Below, piece by piece: positions 24,721-36,090 of a DNA stretch of 64,000 bases. The position numbers and the translations under genes were made by a program. Position 1 is the first letter of the stretch. Every line of letters begins with the position of its first letter. The stretch spans positions 63,603-127,602 of the forward strand of contig FJOG01000063.1 in NCBI GenBank assembly GCA_900073065.1. Direction: 5' to 3'. Source of the stretch: Phialocephala subalpina (Eukaryota > Ascomycota > Leotiomycetes > Helotiales > Mollisiaceae). The notes below the pieces were generated by a model. That model was not told the origin of the DNA. It saw nothing but the letters and a program-made list of their open reading frames with translations, and made no database searches.

Positions 24721-25220
24721 CATCAAATGACACGAGCATATGCGGCTAGGATCATCAATAGAATAATGCAGAAGACACCGCATGCCGAAGAGCGAACCGT
24801 ACGGACAGCGTCGTTCTTGCCATAGACTGTCTGGTTGTGGGTCTTGTTCTGTTCGTTGGAGAAGTATTCGGTGAACAAGTCGTTGTTAGGGTACCAGTCA
24901 GGGATATAGCAGAACGACTCGCTGGCAGTCGGGTCAGTGCAACGGCGTTCAGCAGCAGCCTGGCGATCAGCATCAAATGACACGAGCATATGCGGCTAGG
25001 ATCATCAATAGAATAATGCAGAAGACACCGCATGCCGAAGAGCGAACCGTACGGACAGCGTCGTTCTTGCCATAGACTGTCTGGTTGTGGGTCTTGTTCT
25101 GTTCGTTGGAGAAGTATTCGGTGAACAAGTCGTTGTTAGGGTACCAGTCAGGGATATAGCAGAACGACTCGCTGGCAGTCGGGTCAGTGCAACGGCGTTC
25201 AGCAGCAGCCTGGCGATCAC
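24721..25220. repeat. Exact tandem duplication, unit 250 bases
   Basis: 24721-24970 and 24971-25220 are identical except for the final base (G versus C). Each copy carries the complete C-terminal coding end of the GH16 gene, including its membrane segment and stop. Because there is no divergence and the period equals a common sequencing read length, an assembly artefact is as likely as a recent duplication. Confidence 0.95.
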
Positions 25221-26065
25221 CATGTATTCAGTTCCGGGAATAGCGTAGCCTCGAGTGACAGAAGCAAGAGATTGGTCGACGAGGTTGATTAAGCCGGTGT
25301 TATTGCTGGGGAAGAATTGAGAAGATAGCAGCTCCATGTCAAGCTCCTGCGAGTTATTATAGTACTCCAGGAGCGTCAGTATTTGTCATTCTCACGGCAA
25401 TGGAAAGTTAGAGATCAGACTTACCCAGAAGAATGCACCGCATGTTCCGGAGACAGAAGGCAACTTCATCAGAGCGCGGTAGGTGCCAAACAGTAGATCC
25501 TCACGAACTGAATTCATCTGAGCGCTCTTGATATATCCATCTGTAGGGTTTCCACCGTCCACGATCAGTTGTACACCTGGGTCGGGGCCCATTGTACCAG
25601 GACCAGACCAAGCAGAAGCGTTCGGCAGGGGATTTGATATGATCTTGTCGACCGAGAACTGCATTCTGTGAGGTGTTAGAAGGCTGAAAGACACCTTTCC
25701 GACGATAGAGAGGTCTGGGAAGGCTCCCGCAGGATCTATCTCATCACAGCTGTGGGATGGGAAGGGTTGTAGGGCTTGGGAGGGGTGTTTTCGATTGGGA
25801 TAGAGCTTCAATTGAGGTCAGAGACTTACCCATAGGGACCACGGGCGTCTGCGGCAGTGACAGAGTAATTCTGGCGGGACCAATCCGTGTCATATGCAAC
25901 GTTGGCGATGTGGAGAAAGTCGGACTCGATCAGATCTGTGAAGACGAAGGTTTCAAGGGTGCCGTTGACGGAAATTGAGGCGGCGTAGCCACACTCACAG
26001 AAGCTTGCGACGCTTTGCACGAAGTAGAAGACGATCGTGTAGAGGAGCATGGTTGATACGAACAT
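24723..26065 (-). pseudogene. GH16-type (concanavalin-like) glycosidase, catalytic domain interrupted, C-terminus duplicated
   Basis: Exons 26065-25830, 25665-25425 and from 25364 splice cleanly. A signal peptide starts MFVSTMLLYTIVFYFVQSVA; a second in-frame ATG at 26101 is further upstream. The fungal GH16 cell-wall glycosidase pattern follows: CECGY, DLIESDFLHIANV, NPLPNASAWSGPGTMG, GTCGAFFW, and the catalytic ELDME box in NNSQELDMELLSSQF. After GTEYMV (near 25220) the frame is lost: roughly the next hundred residues expected in the family are missing. The sequence jumps to the C-terminal region (RRCTDPTASESFCYIPDWYP, then a hydrophobic anchor GVFCIILLMILAAYARVI), which is out of frame and present twice. 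A full-length member would be secreted and wall- or membrane-anchored and act on beta-glucan-type polymers. As assembled it is broken. Confidence 0.8.
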
Positions 26066-27607
26066 GATGGGAGGTTCCTTGCTTGTATGCGGAGGAGACA
26101 AGGTCGCCTTCGAAATCTCGGGATTTATTGCAGACGTCCCAAGAGTGCCGAAAGCAGAAGGGGCACGTGCCGTTTGCCGAGAATCGGTGGGTGCCTTCCT
26201 TGTCGCAGAGGCAGCTGCACCACAACTGTCAGTTCGCCCATATCTTACTTTTAATTGCCCTCAGAACTATGGGACATTCAAATGAGAGTTTTTCTCGATT
26301 CCAGGCTCGACTAAATGCCAAGGGAACAGCTCCACAAAACGGATAAGAATACTTACGGAACGGGGTAGAGCTGGACTACTCCTATTCCCCCAATGTGCTA
26401 CACGACACGGAACAATGGGTTACCCAAACTGACCACGTACTGCTTGAAGTCAATGTGGCTCTCGTTCTGCTTGTTTTGGAAGATCAATTTCTTATCTTTC
26501 CAAACGAAAGGCATTTCTTTCCTATTTCAGAAGGAACGTCAGCCAAATCGGGAAGCAACAGGAGATAAGATCGAGACTGAACTCACAACTTGATTGTACC
26601 TTCGTTGCAGGGAGATCGAGAACTATGTCCACGATATCTCGAGAGTACTCGAACCCAAAATCGAGAGCCTCGCTTAATTCACGTGGCTTATCCCCCTTTC
26701 TTGCTTTGCCCCGGCCGTTCCCTCAAAACATCATCCAAAGGCTGAATAATCTCCCCCTGAAATTGCTCCAGGTAACTCGGGACACTTAGGATGTTGCATC
26801 TCTTGAAGCATAGCACTCGTTTCATACAGCCCATTATTGAAGAAGTTCAGTGCTTTTTTTTGGCTCTCTTTGCTTGCCAATCTAGCTCCTGGAAAATCCC
26901 ACTAGAGGTTACAAGTTCTTCTTGCAATACTCTCTCTATTGCAAGCATACATTTGAATTCTCTCTGTCGGAATGGTTACCTAACTGTGTGCCATTCGCAC
27001 AGCCATTTTGGAGAGAAGATCCTGGGAGCTGTAGGAGATCGGCAGAAAGCAGTAATAGTAAGACCTGATGTGACGGTTGATGCATAACTGGGTTTTTGAT
27101 AACCTCGCATACCCATAAGCATTCGATTGAACGTAGTCTCCATCCAGTTTAGATGTCCCAGCAGAAGCAGCTGCAGAGCCAGTGCTTGATTTCGATGCAT
27201 TTCAAAAGCTCTGGGAATGATGCAAGCTCCAAATTTTTGAAGCTCGAAACTCGAGATTATAAAATATTTCAGAGACCCAGAAACAGCAGCTCTAAATGAC
27301 CCAGGAATAATGGAGCATGGTTACAGCACAGAATACACTCGTTACGTGTCCAAGTAATGCTTTTCTTTTCGTAGCCACGTCCCTTGTTTTCTTTGACAAT
27401 GGACTTTCGAGCCTGGGTTTGGTCTGTCAAAGAGCTGTTGACCCCTCTTATGCTCGAAAGCTTACCAAAAGGCGATTCTGTCTTGGACCAAGATTCCGTT
27501 GCATTGCTGAAGGAGGACAAATGTAGGACGGAGATTCAGATGGGATTCATGGAAAAGAAACCCATCAATGTATCAGCGTCCGTCCGTTAGCATGGAATAT
27601 TAATTCA
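26066..27607. other. Region without a recognisable gene
   Basis: Upstream region of the GH16 gene followed by gene-poor sequence. Short ORFs only. A plus-strand ORF at 27384-27590 (MFSLTMDFRAWVWSVKELL) might be remnant coding sequence but has no support beyond length. Confidence 0.3.
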
Positions 27608-27781
27608 ATGGACTCAGCAAGTGAGGAGCACCCTGTGATTTGCAGCTGGAATACTGCAGCGTGGCATGCTATGGATGCAGAGACAGTTCTGCGAGCAAGA
27701 TTCACGAGATACGTTTTAGATGACAAAGCAATCTCAAGGGTAAAGAGGCTGGCGGATATCACGATGGCAGAGTCGAGGTAA
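27608..27781 (+). CDS. Short ORF of 57 residues, possible relic
   Basis: ATG 27608 to TAA 27779-27781 encodes a soluble, charged peptide ending RVKRLADITMAESR. The amino-acid mix looks more like real protein than the ORFs around it, but it has no recognised domain and no clear neighbours. It may be the tail of a lost gene. Confidence 0.2.
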   Translation: MDSASEEHPVICSWNTAAWHAMDAETVLRARFTRYVLDDKAISRVKRLADITMAESR

Positions 27782-28022
27782 GAGCATTCAATGAGGGGCA
27801 TCGAGGCACCGAGGAGGAGCTCCAGAATAGCAAGAACGAGCCTGTTGCCTTTCGAAACCGCTACGAATAAAGCAGACCCAAAGACTGACTACTGATAGAA
27901 CACTTGGAGTAGGGAGAAATGGCAGGTAGGTGGGCAGTAAGCAACATGTACATACACGAGACATAGACCAATGCAAATTTCCAATTCAATGACCCAGTCA
28001 TCTTCAACGATCGGAGCGGGCT

Positions 28023-28591
28023 TTGCAACATTCACGTGAGCTTCGCGCTTGCCGAGAATTGGGAAGCTGGTCTTCGCTTTCCACCAATCCCGCCGCCCAA
28101 CATCTCGATGCCTCATCAAAAGCACATCGCCGTGCTGCCATATTGTCGGCATCTCTAGATGTCAAGCAAATTCGTGACTTGAAGGCTGTCTGTAGTCTTC
28201 TGGCTCTCCAGCACTCCAGCTCAATTGAACGACGATAGATCTTGTTTAAGCACATCAAGGCACGAGAGCTAAAACTTGGCATCTTCTTCATCGATAGTGT
28301 GTGCGAGGGTGAAAAGGTAAGATATCCCCCCCTCCACCGAAATGCTTCGCTAACAATGGTCAGTTGTTGGAGGCCAACATGCCTCTCGAGCTTCATGGCC
28401 CGGACTACAAGGACAAAGACCCGGAAAGCAGACACCACCAGGTAGGTGTCGACGAGCCCTTGCTGAAGTACCTTATCTCTCTGCGTGAGACTTGCTGACG
28501 TAGCGGTGGCATTCAGATTTCTCGCAAGTCCGGTCTTGAACGATTCAATCCGCAAGTAAATGCCGACAAATGTCGAAAGGCATACCTCTGA
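28023..28591 (+). pseudogene. Spliced gene relic of unknown family with one nonsense codon
   Basis: The frame through 28023-28316 (QIRDLKAVCSLLALQHSSSI, then HIKARELKLGIFFIDSVCEG) is joined by intron 28317-28363 (GTAAGA...GCTAACA...CAG) to LLEANMPLELHGPDYKDKDP. A second intron, 28442-28516 (GTAGGT...CAG), leads to ISRKSGLERFNPQVNADKC and TGA at 28589-28591. Both junctions keep phase. The frame is broken once by TAG at 28236-28238, which is one C-to-T step from CAG. The true start is not visible; 28023 is only where the open frame becomes convincing. No domain is recognised. A diverged copy of the DLKA-CSL stretch lies near 29240. Confidence 0.4.
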
Positions 28592-28757
28592 CCGATGCGG
28601 GGGGCTTCCAACTCACTGGAGGGACGATTGCTACAAGCACGGCGGAACGACGATCATACATCAACCTCTTTTTAGAGGCGTCTTCCTCCGTGCAAGTTGT
28701 AATCGTCTCTCCAGTGAGCTGCGCTGAATAAAGACACACGACGAGGTTGAAGACTTA

Positions 28758-29017
28758 ATGACTCCAAGGCTGCCAGAGAAGAATCAAGGCGGAGGCACTG
28801 CCATGTCTCTTTCCATACTCTGGCCAGTCAAATATGAGAGGTCGCCGCCTGCCTCTCAACTGGGCCAAGAAGCTTCGACAGTCAACAGCACCTGGGTACG
28901 ATATCCCCAAGCAATTAGCATCCGACCAATACTAATTGTGCATACAAGTGCGGTTCCGCAGCCCTCAAAATCAGTGGCATCTTCAATGCCTCGAGGCAAG
29001 AGTCGTCCTTCGGATAA
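28758..29017 (+). CDS. Possible small two-exon gene, unknown
   Basis: ATG 28758 opens a 46-codon exon ending at 28895. An intron 28896-28948 with GTACGA donor, ACTAAT branch and AAG acceptor keeps phase into CGSAALKISGIFNASRQES and TAA at 29015-29017, giving 68 residues. Good intron signals make chance less likely, but there is no homology that I recognise. It could equally be one end of a decayed larger gene. Confidence 0.3.
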
Positions 29018-29291
29018 TTGACTCTGCTTCCTTCTCTTGAATTCTCAGAAGCAGCCAGCTTGGAGGTTGAATTCGGACTTGCACCAAGGTCAGTCCGTTT
29101 GCAGAGAATCAGGGCCCTGCTGTAGCATCTTCTCGACGATCAATGGTCAAGTACTGACCGAGTACCTGCTGACACTGATCAACACAAACAGGGCCCTCCA
29201 GGTCCATCGCAAGATGGCTCCTTTGTTTTCAATCAAATTCATGACTTGAAGGCTCTCTGTAGCCTTGCTTCTCCGGCCGTCATCGCACTCG

Positions 29292-29826
29292 ATGCAACTG
29301 GATCCGAACAACAATGATTTGGCTGGCCAAGCAAGCATATTGACAATCTTCAACGCCGGCTTCGAATACTATGGTGGCAGATGTGCAAGCACGAGGACCG
29401 ACACTGGGGCTCTCAAGCCCTAGAAACATCTTCACTGGTGCTGGCCTCCAAGGCCGCAAGCAACCCTGCAGCAAGTACCTGGCACACAACTTCAACAAAA
29501 TGGCATAACACCTCGAGACAAGATTGAAGATCGGGCAGTAATCCACATACTCCTACAGAGCCTGCCAGGGGTATCTGATCGTCTTCGATTCCCTAACTTT
29601 CACCCAACCATTAATGAAAACATCCTTGGCGGATGCTTTCGCAATAGGGCCACGTCATCGGTAGCGAGCAGGTCCATCCAACAGGACGAAGTACCTCCTG
29701 GTCTAGTTGTCGTGAGCAGTGACATGGCAAAGGCTTGCGTGGGACCAACAGGCATCGTAAGTAGAGTTCATTGCCCCTACATCGGAACTGTGCTGACGCC
29801 ACCCCATCTAGTCTGCGAAGGAATAA
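29292..29826 (+). pseudogene. Spliced gene relic of unknown family with one nonsense codon
   Basis: ATG 29292 starts MQLDPNNNDLAGQASILTIF. The frame is open to 29756 except for TAG at 29421-29423, again one C-to-T step from CAG. A canonical intron 29757-29811 (GTAAGT, CTGAC branch, CTAG acceptor) leads in phase to SAKE and TAA at 29824-29826. Upstream of the ATG a segment resembling the DLKA-CSL stretch of the 28 kb relic is visible, so the two could be diverged duplicates. Function unknown. Confidence 0.35.
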
Positions 29827-30184
29827 AATTCTGGCGGCCTGCATTCAACTCCCTACCTCATTTCCATCAATCGACCTCACCAAACAGGAGCACTTCCTCG
29901 GCGAATCTCATCGTTCCATGGTGTTGCCACAGGTCAGCCCGGGCGCTGTAAAGAAAGCCACTTCCCACGAACCCATCAACAAAAATATCGTCAAGTCAAA
30001 GATACATTTCCGTTATGTATCTCACACCCAAAGCCAACGACCTCAGATTAGCCGCCTCTCGAGTTGCAACCATTTCGCATATCGCAGAGGCTTTCCAGTC
30101 CTTGATTCGGTAGGAACGATTGAGACAACTGTCTAGGAACGTGTCATAAGAACCTAGAGATCTACCATCTCCTCTACTCGCTCC

Positions 30185-30589
30185 ATGACTTCTAATTGTC
30201 ATGTCGAATCATCCGGTCGTAATCGTCGGATGTCTGCTGTGAAGGGACAGCATTTCCTCGGTGAATCTCGTTGTTTCATGGCACAATGCCACCGAGGTTT
30301 AGAAGAATTGTCAGGAGGAAATGATCGAATGATCCCAGACTTTCGGATGGCCCAATGCCGTCTTATCCATGCCGATCCTGGACCTCATCCACCCCGGCTT
30401 AGCTCTGTAGCTCCCTTGTACATCTACGGTGGCCGCCTGATGGAGAGCATGCACGTGCTTTCCTGTCTCGAAGAAATCCTGTACGATATGGTGGCCGCTC
30501 CAGAGAGGAAGGGAGCTGGTCTCCTCTTCACTCTCTTGTACAAACATGGTAGCCGCCTGACAGAGAGAGCTGGACTCTGCTCTCTTTAG
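30185..30589 (+). CDS. Hypothetical ORF of 134 residues with internal ~20-residue repeats
   Basis: ATG 30185 to a stop at 30587-30589. The C-terminal third repeats a roughly 60-base unit in frame: LYIYGGRLMESMHVLSC, LYDMVAAPERKGAGLLF, LYKHGSRLTERAGLCSL. No domain, signal or membrane segment is recognised. Given the decayed surroundings it may not be expressed. Confidence 0.25.
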   Translation: MTSNCHVESSGRNRRMSAVKGQHFLGESRCFMAQCHRGLEELSGGNDRMIPDFRMAQCRLIHADPGPHPPRLSSVAPLYIYGGRLMESMHVLSCLEEILYDMVAAPERKGAGLLFTLLYKHGSRLTERAGLCSL

Positions 30590-30866
30590 CTTCCTTATAC
30601 AGCTAGATTATCTCGTCCAAGGTCGCTCCTAGCACGTCTCAAATGCCGTAATCAAGGTCTTCGATTGAGAGGCCCTCACGACGCAAGGCTTTACCGGTGA
30701 GTTTGTCCTCTTCTCCGCTCTTCCGTATGAATTGCGTGCCGAGATCTCCAGATTGAAGAGAATACTTTCGGATTACCCCATACCGCCATGCCCATGCCGT
30801 TGAGTTCGTCAATCCCAACTGACCTGGCTCCCAATACCATGTCCTCGGTGCCGAGCGCCTCATGAT

Positions 30867-30997
30867 GTGCAAGCCTCCAGGCAGGGCATCAAGATCTCAT
30901 CAAGACCGGAGCCTACAAGCCAATCTTCCAGCTTCACCAGAATGACAAGAATATCTACTTCAGCACTGGCTTCGACGGCTTCGATGTTTCCTCGTAA
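30867..30997 (+). pseudogene. C-terminal coding relic
   Basis: A short frame reading SLQAGHQDLIKTGAYKP then FQLHQNDKNIYFSTGFDGFD ends at TAA 30995-30997. It is preceded by an in-frame TGA. The composition looks like genuine protein, but only about 43 codons survive and no family is recognised. Confidence 0.25.
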
Positions 30998-33133
30998 TTG
31001 GTCGAACTTTGTGGGAGTGATTGTACGATATGAATGGAGGAATAGTGGCAGTGACGATTCTTGTACTGTATGTAGATAGGTAAGTTTTGAAGTCCTTGCC
31101 TCCTTGTCACTTCCTACGTCCTTTGACTGACACTTCGCAGATTTGTAATAAGAACAACCTTCTAATTCAGAGAACAACACTCCTTGTGCAAAGTGACTAG
31201 CCTAGAAACCAACATGTGGTCTTCACCCATGCTCATGGCTTGAGATGCTAACCTGGGGTCCGTGGGAATGGCTTTCTTTGAATCCAACCACAGATCTGTA
31301 ACAAATAGCAGGCAAGTATTGATTCCACCAAGAAGTAATACGGTAGCTAAGTTCTTGGGCATGCACAGGTCCCTCGTCGCCTTAAGTTCTCGAAGAAATC
31401 AAGTCGAAAACCTACAAGATATACCGCAAATTAGAAGTCCTCAAAGGCACGAACAGCGAAGGCGCATAACACGAAAGAAACGATCAACAAGAGTAGAATT
31501 GCATGAACAAACAAGCGGGAACACACATCTCGAAATAAGGGAACGCAAAGGCTGGCCGAAAAGAAAAGGAACAAGAGCGAGGAAACCACCGGCCAGCAGC
31601 ATTGCAGAACCACGGTCCTGGAATCCACCACAGAGCAACCTGCCAATCTGCAGACCAAGGGGAGAAAGGTAGCACTACATGCCTTGTCTCTCCTTGTCTT
31701 GCCAGACCATCCACCACCTGTCTCTACTCTGCAAGTGCCAGCACCGTCCGTATAATTCTGCAGAGTTCTTGCAGACGCCACTTCGCCTTCTTCATCACAT
31801 CCCCCTTCTCAAAGAGCACACCACCATTCATTCCCCTTATGTCCTGTTCTGTCCCCACGAGCGCATCGCATCCCTCCCCCATCTCCCCTTTCCAGCTCGT
31901 ATAACATCTCCACTTCATCTCCTTATCGGCTATTCCTTTTCGCACACCCCATGGACGCTATTTCCGACCGCGACCATCCCAATTGAAGACGTCGCTGTTG
32001 AGATAATCGTCACTGGAGGCCTTGCGTAGATCGTTTAAAAATTCGGAAAGTTTTGGGGGTGACGTTCTGAGGCGGATTAATTTGCGGGCCGTAGCGTGGT
32101 TTTTGGGAGCTTGTCACGGGGTTTACAGGAGGTAATTATTGAGGACTGAGTGTGGAAAGAATATAAGATAGAAGTGTTATTCTGTTGCAGAGCTTGAAGG
32201 AAAGGAGGGCAAGTAGAAGGGGGTCTGGATGGAAGCAAGGCGTTCAAGTGGTTGTTGCACGAGAAGCGCTGTTGGCAGAAGTTGTGATCAACGGCAGTGT
32301 ACCTTTCATTCACAGATCACATTCATGAGGCACAATTTTTTGATATGCAAGTTTTAAACAATCAATATGATGCTGACCGAGATACTGACTATCTATACAG
32401 CGTTGAGCCTCCGGCTCATATCAATTTCATCCCCTTCATCTTCTGTTCTACCACCATTTCCCCTTTCATCCCACTCCATCTCCAGATTTCTCCACAGCAT
32501 TCTTGTTCCCTCCACATGCATACGCATATACATAAATACAAGAAAGACGACCAACCCAACAACTGCAGCAAGGAAACTCGCGCGCAAACGCAGCAAGTAG
32601 AAGCAACCAAATAGCTAAAGCAGAAGCAGGTGTATATTGAACAAGGTATCTGATGATCTGATGAGGAGAGTATAAGAGAGGAGTACAAGAGGTATTAAAA
32701 GTATTATGCCCGATCCCACCACCGAAAAACCAATAACGTAGAGAGCAACTAATAAAAGGACAGGGCAGAAACAACACAATGGGTGGGCCAGCCAGAGATG
32801 TGTGCGTGCGGTATTAAGTAGTGTAGTGTCGAGTGATCGAGAGACGCGGAACAGATGTGCGCCTAGGATATGGTATAAAGAGGAAAGAGATGATCCCGAT
32901 GTATGCCCAGCCCAGCCAAGCCAAGCCAACCAGACCCAGACCAGCCCCGTATTGTTGCCCGTGACCTTATTCTGTGCCGAAATCCAGCCTGTAAATGAAA
33001 CGCTATATGCAAGTAACAAAAGAAATGTTTGCGCAAGGAAATCAGAGATGAGAGGGATATCAGAGTCTAAAACCGAGGAAAGACAAAGGAAATCATGGAG
33101 ATCGTTAAAAGTAAATAGGAAGCCGTTCCAGTC
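30998..33133. other. Region without a recognisable gene
   Basis: Overlapping short ORFs on both strands; the longest are about 136 codons (31262-31672) and 134 codons (32615-33019), of low-complexity or hydrophobic composition without domain support. The right part is presumably 3' UTR of the transcription factor gene that ends at 33134. Confidence 0.35.
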
Positions 33134-35791
33134 TTAGTACACGCTGTCCTCGTTATCGTCAGCGCCTTGAGAGATCATCGAAGGCGTTGAGACATCGGAG
33201 GCTTCGATGTCGTCTTCGTAGCCGACGAGGGCTTGAGCGTGCAGACGGAAGGATTCGCCCATGAGCTTGGTGATGCTGGTAAGATGTTAGCATTGATTCA
33301 ATTCAATGGTTGACTGATGGGATGACTTACCCCCAAACGACGACCTCGTCAAGCATGCCTCCCCAAAGTCGAGCGACAGTTGAGCTGAGCTTGTTACCAT
33401 AGATCTCAACTGAATCATCGTCAAACAAGTTGCGGATCTTGTTGTACATGATCATTTCCTCCTCAGTTGCAGGCTCCTCGTCATGTTCCAGGCGATAGAG
33501 CCACAAGCTCAGGATGACCATCAAATCAAGACCACAAAGTGGGTGTTCGATGCTCCAGTTGGTGGCGGAAGTGCGTGCCACCCAGCGAATGCCTTGGAGA
33601 GCTGCAGTCTCAATGCAGTTGAAGCATTCTTGAATGACCTTAATCATCTCGCTGGATCTCTTGACCTTCTCTCGAGCACTGGACATCGCGGCGGCAACCT
33701 CATACGGATCATGGTATCGGAGAGCCTCTTGAATTGACTTGAGATCAACCTCAAGACGAGCCCAGGCGTTGCGGTACATAGCCATGGCATTGAAGATCAG
33801 AGGATGACCCTTGTGAGGAGCACTGAGAGGTACAGCGACCTGCTCAGGCTCGCACAAGCTGAGAGATTTCTCCCATGTCTCCAAAGCCAAGCGAAGCTTG
33901 TATTCCGTGACCACATCCTGAAGAGCTTCTGGACTGCGCTTGTGATACCAAACTTCAAGGAAGAGTGCGTTGATCATGACACGAGTCGCGAAAGCGCTGT
34001 AGCGTAATGATTCTCCTTGGAAGAGGTTGTCATGAGCTTCCATGAACGATGGAGCTTGCGAGGCCGTGAGTTGTTCTGGCCACGAGGCGTCATCGACGAC
34101 AGTCAAGTTCCACATCGCTTCAGTTGATGGCAGTTGAAGATCCTCAAATTCGTTGAAGCTGATCGCAGGGGTGTGGTTGTAGGTCAAAGTCAAGAGACCG
34201 AAGAAGATGTAGACAGCATAGTACGTGCGTCTGCATCCTTCATCTTCAACCCACTCAGCACGAGTAGGTTGAGCACCCTCACGAGCCTCAGTGCGAAGTT
34301 TGAGCTCGTAGCGGTTGCCAGCGACCATGTTTGCCAGAAGACTCTTGATGGAACAAGCCCATTCAAGGCCTTTTGGATCACCACTCCAGCTTGCGAAGAT
34401 CATGTTCAGCAGAGAGCTTTGCATGGTCCAAAGAGGGCATTTGCGCGAGCTGAAGTTCTCCTTGTTCTGCAAGAACTGGTTGACGAGCACCTTAGATCCG
34501 ATGTGGAGCACATATGCTTGATCTTGATCGAAAGCATACAATGCGCCAATGGACAGGACTGCCAGCAACAAAGGCGGCGAGATCTCAGTTGGCTTGAATG
34601 ATGCTGGATGCAGGAAGGGCAGATGGTGATGGAACAGACCGAAGTAAGTCGCCAGATACCTGTTCAGTGATGCGAGTCCAGGAAGACGGAAGCTCTCAGG
34701 AATTGCGCGCTCGCTATCATTATTGCGAATGTTGTCGAGAATGATGTTGCGCTCGTCGTCGCTCAAAACTTGAGGAGCTTTGGGTGACTGCTCTCCAGTG
34801 CGGGGTTGCGTCGGCGATTGTTGACTTGGCGTGGCGGTTCCCGAGGGTGGCAACGAGTCAATCATCGACTGAAGAGCGGGCACAAGACCGTTGTAGCCGG
34901 AAGCTGCTGCCTTGTTGATGGGTGGCAGTTGATTTGGATGAGGTTGCATCGTGCTTCCACTTGTGAATGAGGCCTGCGACTCCTGGTAGCCAGAAGTAAT
35001 GGAGTGAGACTTGGGCTCCGTGACAGACTGTGGCATGAACGAATCCCACTGCACCTGCGGGAGCGAGATGGCCCCGGTCAATGGCTCCATGAGCGCGGCG
35101 CCATGGTGAGGGAAAGCCATTCCAGGTCTATTCTCGTATGGGCCTACGCCTGCGGTGCGCATTGCTGCAGTTGCTTTGTGGTGGAGGTCGGTCATCAACA
35201 TCGCTGCGGTCTCGAGATCTACCAATCCATCGCTGCTGGCCTCGATCTGCTCGAGAGCAGATGTGTCGAGGATGGCAGTCTTGGAAGGACCTGACATCGG
35301 GCTGGGTTTGGGACCCGCTCGTCGCTTTACGTCGCTGTGTAGAGGGATGCCTCCATCTTTGGCGTGGACGGTTCGGTCATGTCGAAGCAATAAATCGCGT
35401 CGCACGAAGGTACTTCTACACTTCATGCACTTGAAAGGGCGCTCCTTGGTATCTGCGACGATGAGTTAGCATCGTTATATATGAATGTGATGAATACAAA
35501 GTACGTTGGGATGAAAATACTGCAATTGTTGTTGGGATGCGGGACCAGAGTTGGGCTGCACGCGACCCGTGAAAAGAGGGGAAGGTGCAATGCGATAGAT
35601 AGGTAGGTATATCGAGGAACAAGAACAAAAAATAACTTACGTGATCTCTCGTGTCTGCTGCGGTGCTCACTCCTGCTGAAAGCTCTATTACAGAACTGAC
35701 ATTTGTACTTCTTCTCCGGTGCCAGCGACGATTTCCTCATTGTTGATGATGCGGCTGCAGTGGGCAGGACGGTCATGCTTGCGACAGGCAT
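33134..35791 (-). CDS. C2H2 zinc-finger / fungal-specific transcription factor (AmdX-like)
   Basis: Three exons (35791-35641, 35452-33331, 33275-33134) give 804 residues and a consistent frame. Splicing after RHERSH restores two adjacent C2H2 fingers at residues about 28-80: finger 1 is C-x2-C-x12-H-x3-H (YKCQFCNRAFSRSEHRSRH), and finger 2 is C-x2-C-x12-H-x4-H (FKCMKCRSTFVRRDLLLRH). A Ser/Pro/Gln-rich linker follows, then the fungal transcription-factor middle homology region from about residue 240 (RYLATYFGLFHHHLPFLHPA). The C-terminus is acidic (DIEASDVSTPSMISQ). The combination of two N-terminal C2H2 fingers with this domain is seen in AmdX/Adr1-type nuclear regulators of nitrogen or carbon use; the exact orthologue is uncertain. 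Start ATG at 35791. Confidence 0.88.
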
Positions 35792-36090
35792 TTTGTTCGG
35801 ATGTCGTGGATGCTTGTCGATCTTCCTCTTCTTCCTCCTTCAGAGCGATGGTTGAAATCGTCTGGCGCGCGAGCGTGGGCGTAGGATTTAAAGTGTGTAC
35901 TGATTTCTTGTCGATGTAGTGTTCATTTGTGTTATTGCTATTGTCATCGATTGTGTTGTGGGTATAATGTTGGCAGAGGCCAGAATGCGCGACGGGGGAG
36001 ATCTCGCCTCGGGGCAAGAACTGCGCAGTCGCGTTCGACGAGTGGTGATGGGGGGAGGATTAGGTGGCGGAATGTGCGTCGCCAGTCGTT
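35792..36090 (-). promoter_or_regulatory. Upstream region of the transcription factor gene
   Basis: About 300 bases directly upstream of the start, read on the minus strand, with no supported coding sequence. Assigned by position only; it leads into the simple repeats at 36091-36147. Confidence 0.35.

Noticed and set aside
24755..25337. Minus-strand ORFs ending in SSALFY
   Set aside because: They are out-of-frame reading of the GH16 C-terminus after the break; the in-frame version carries the membrane anchor.
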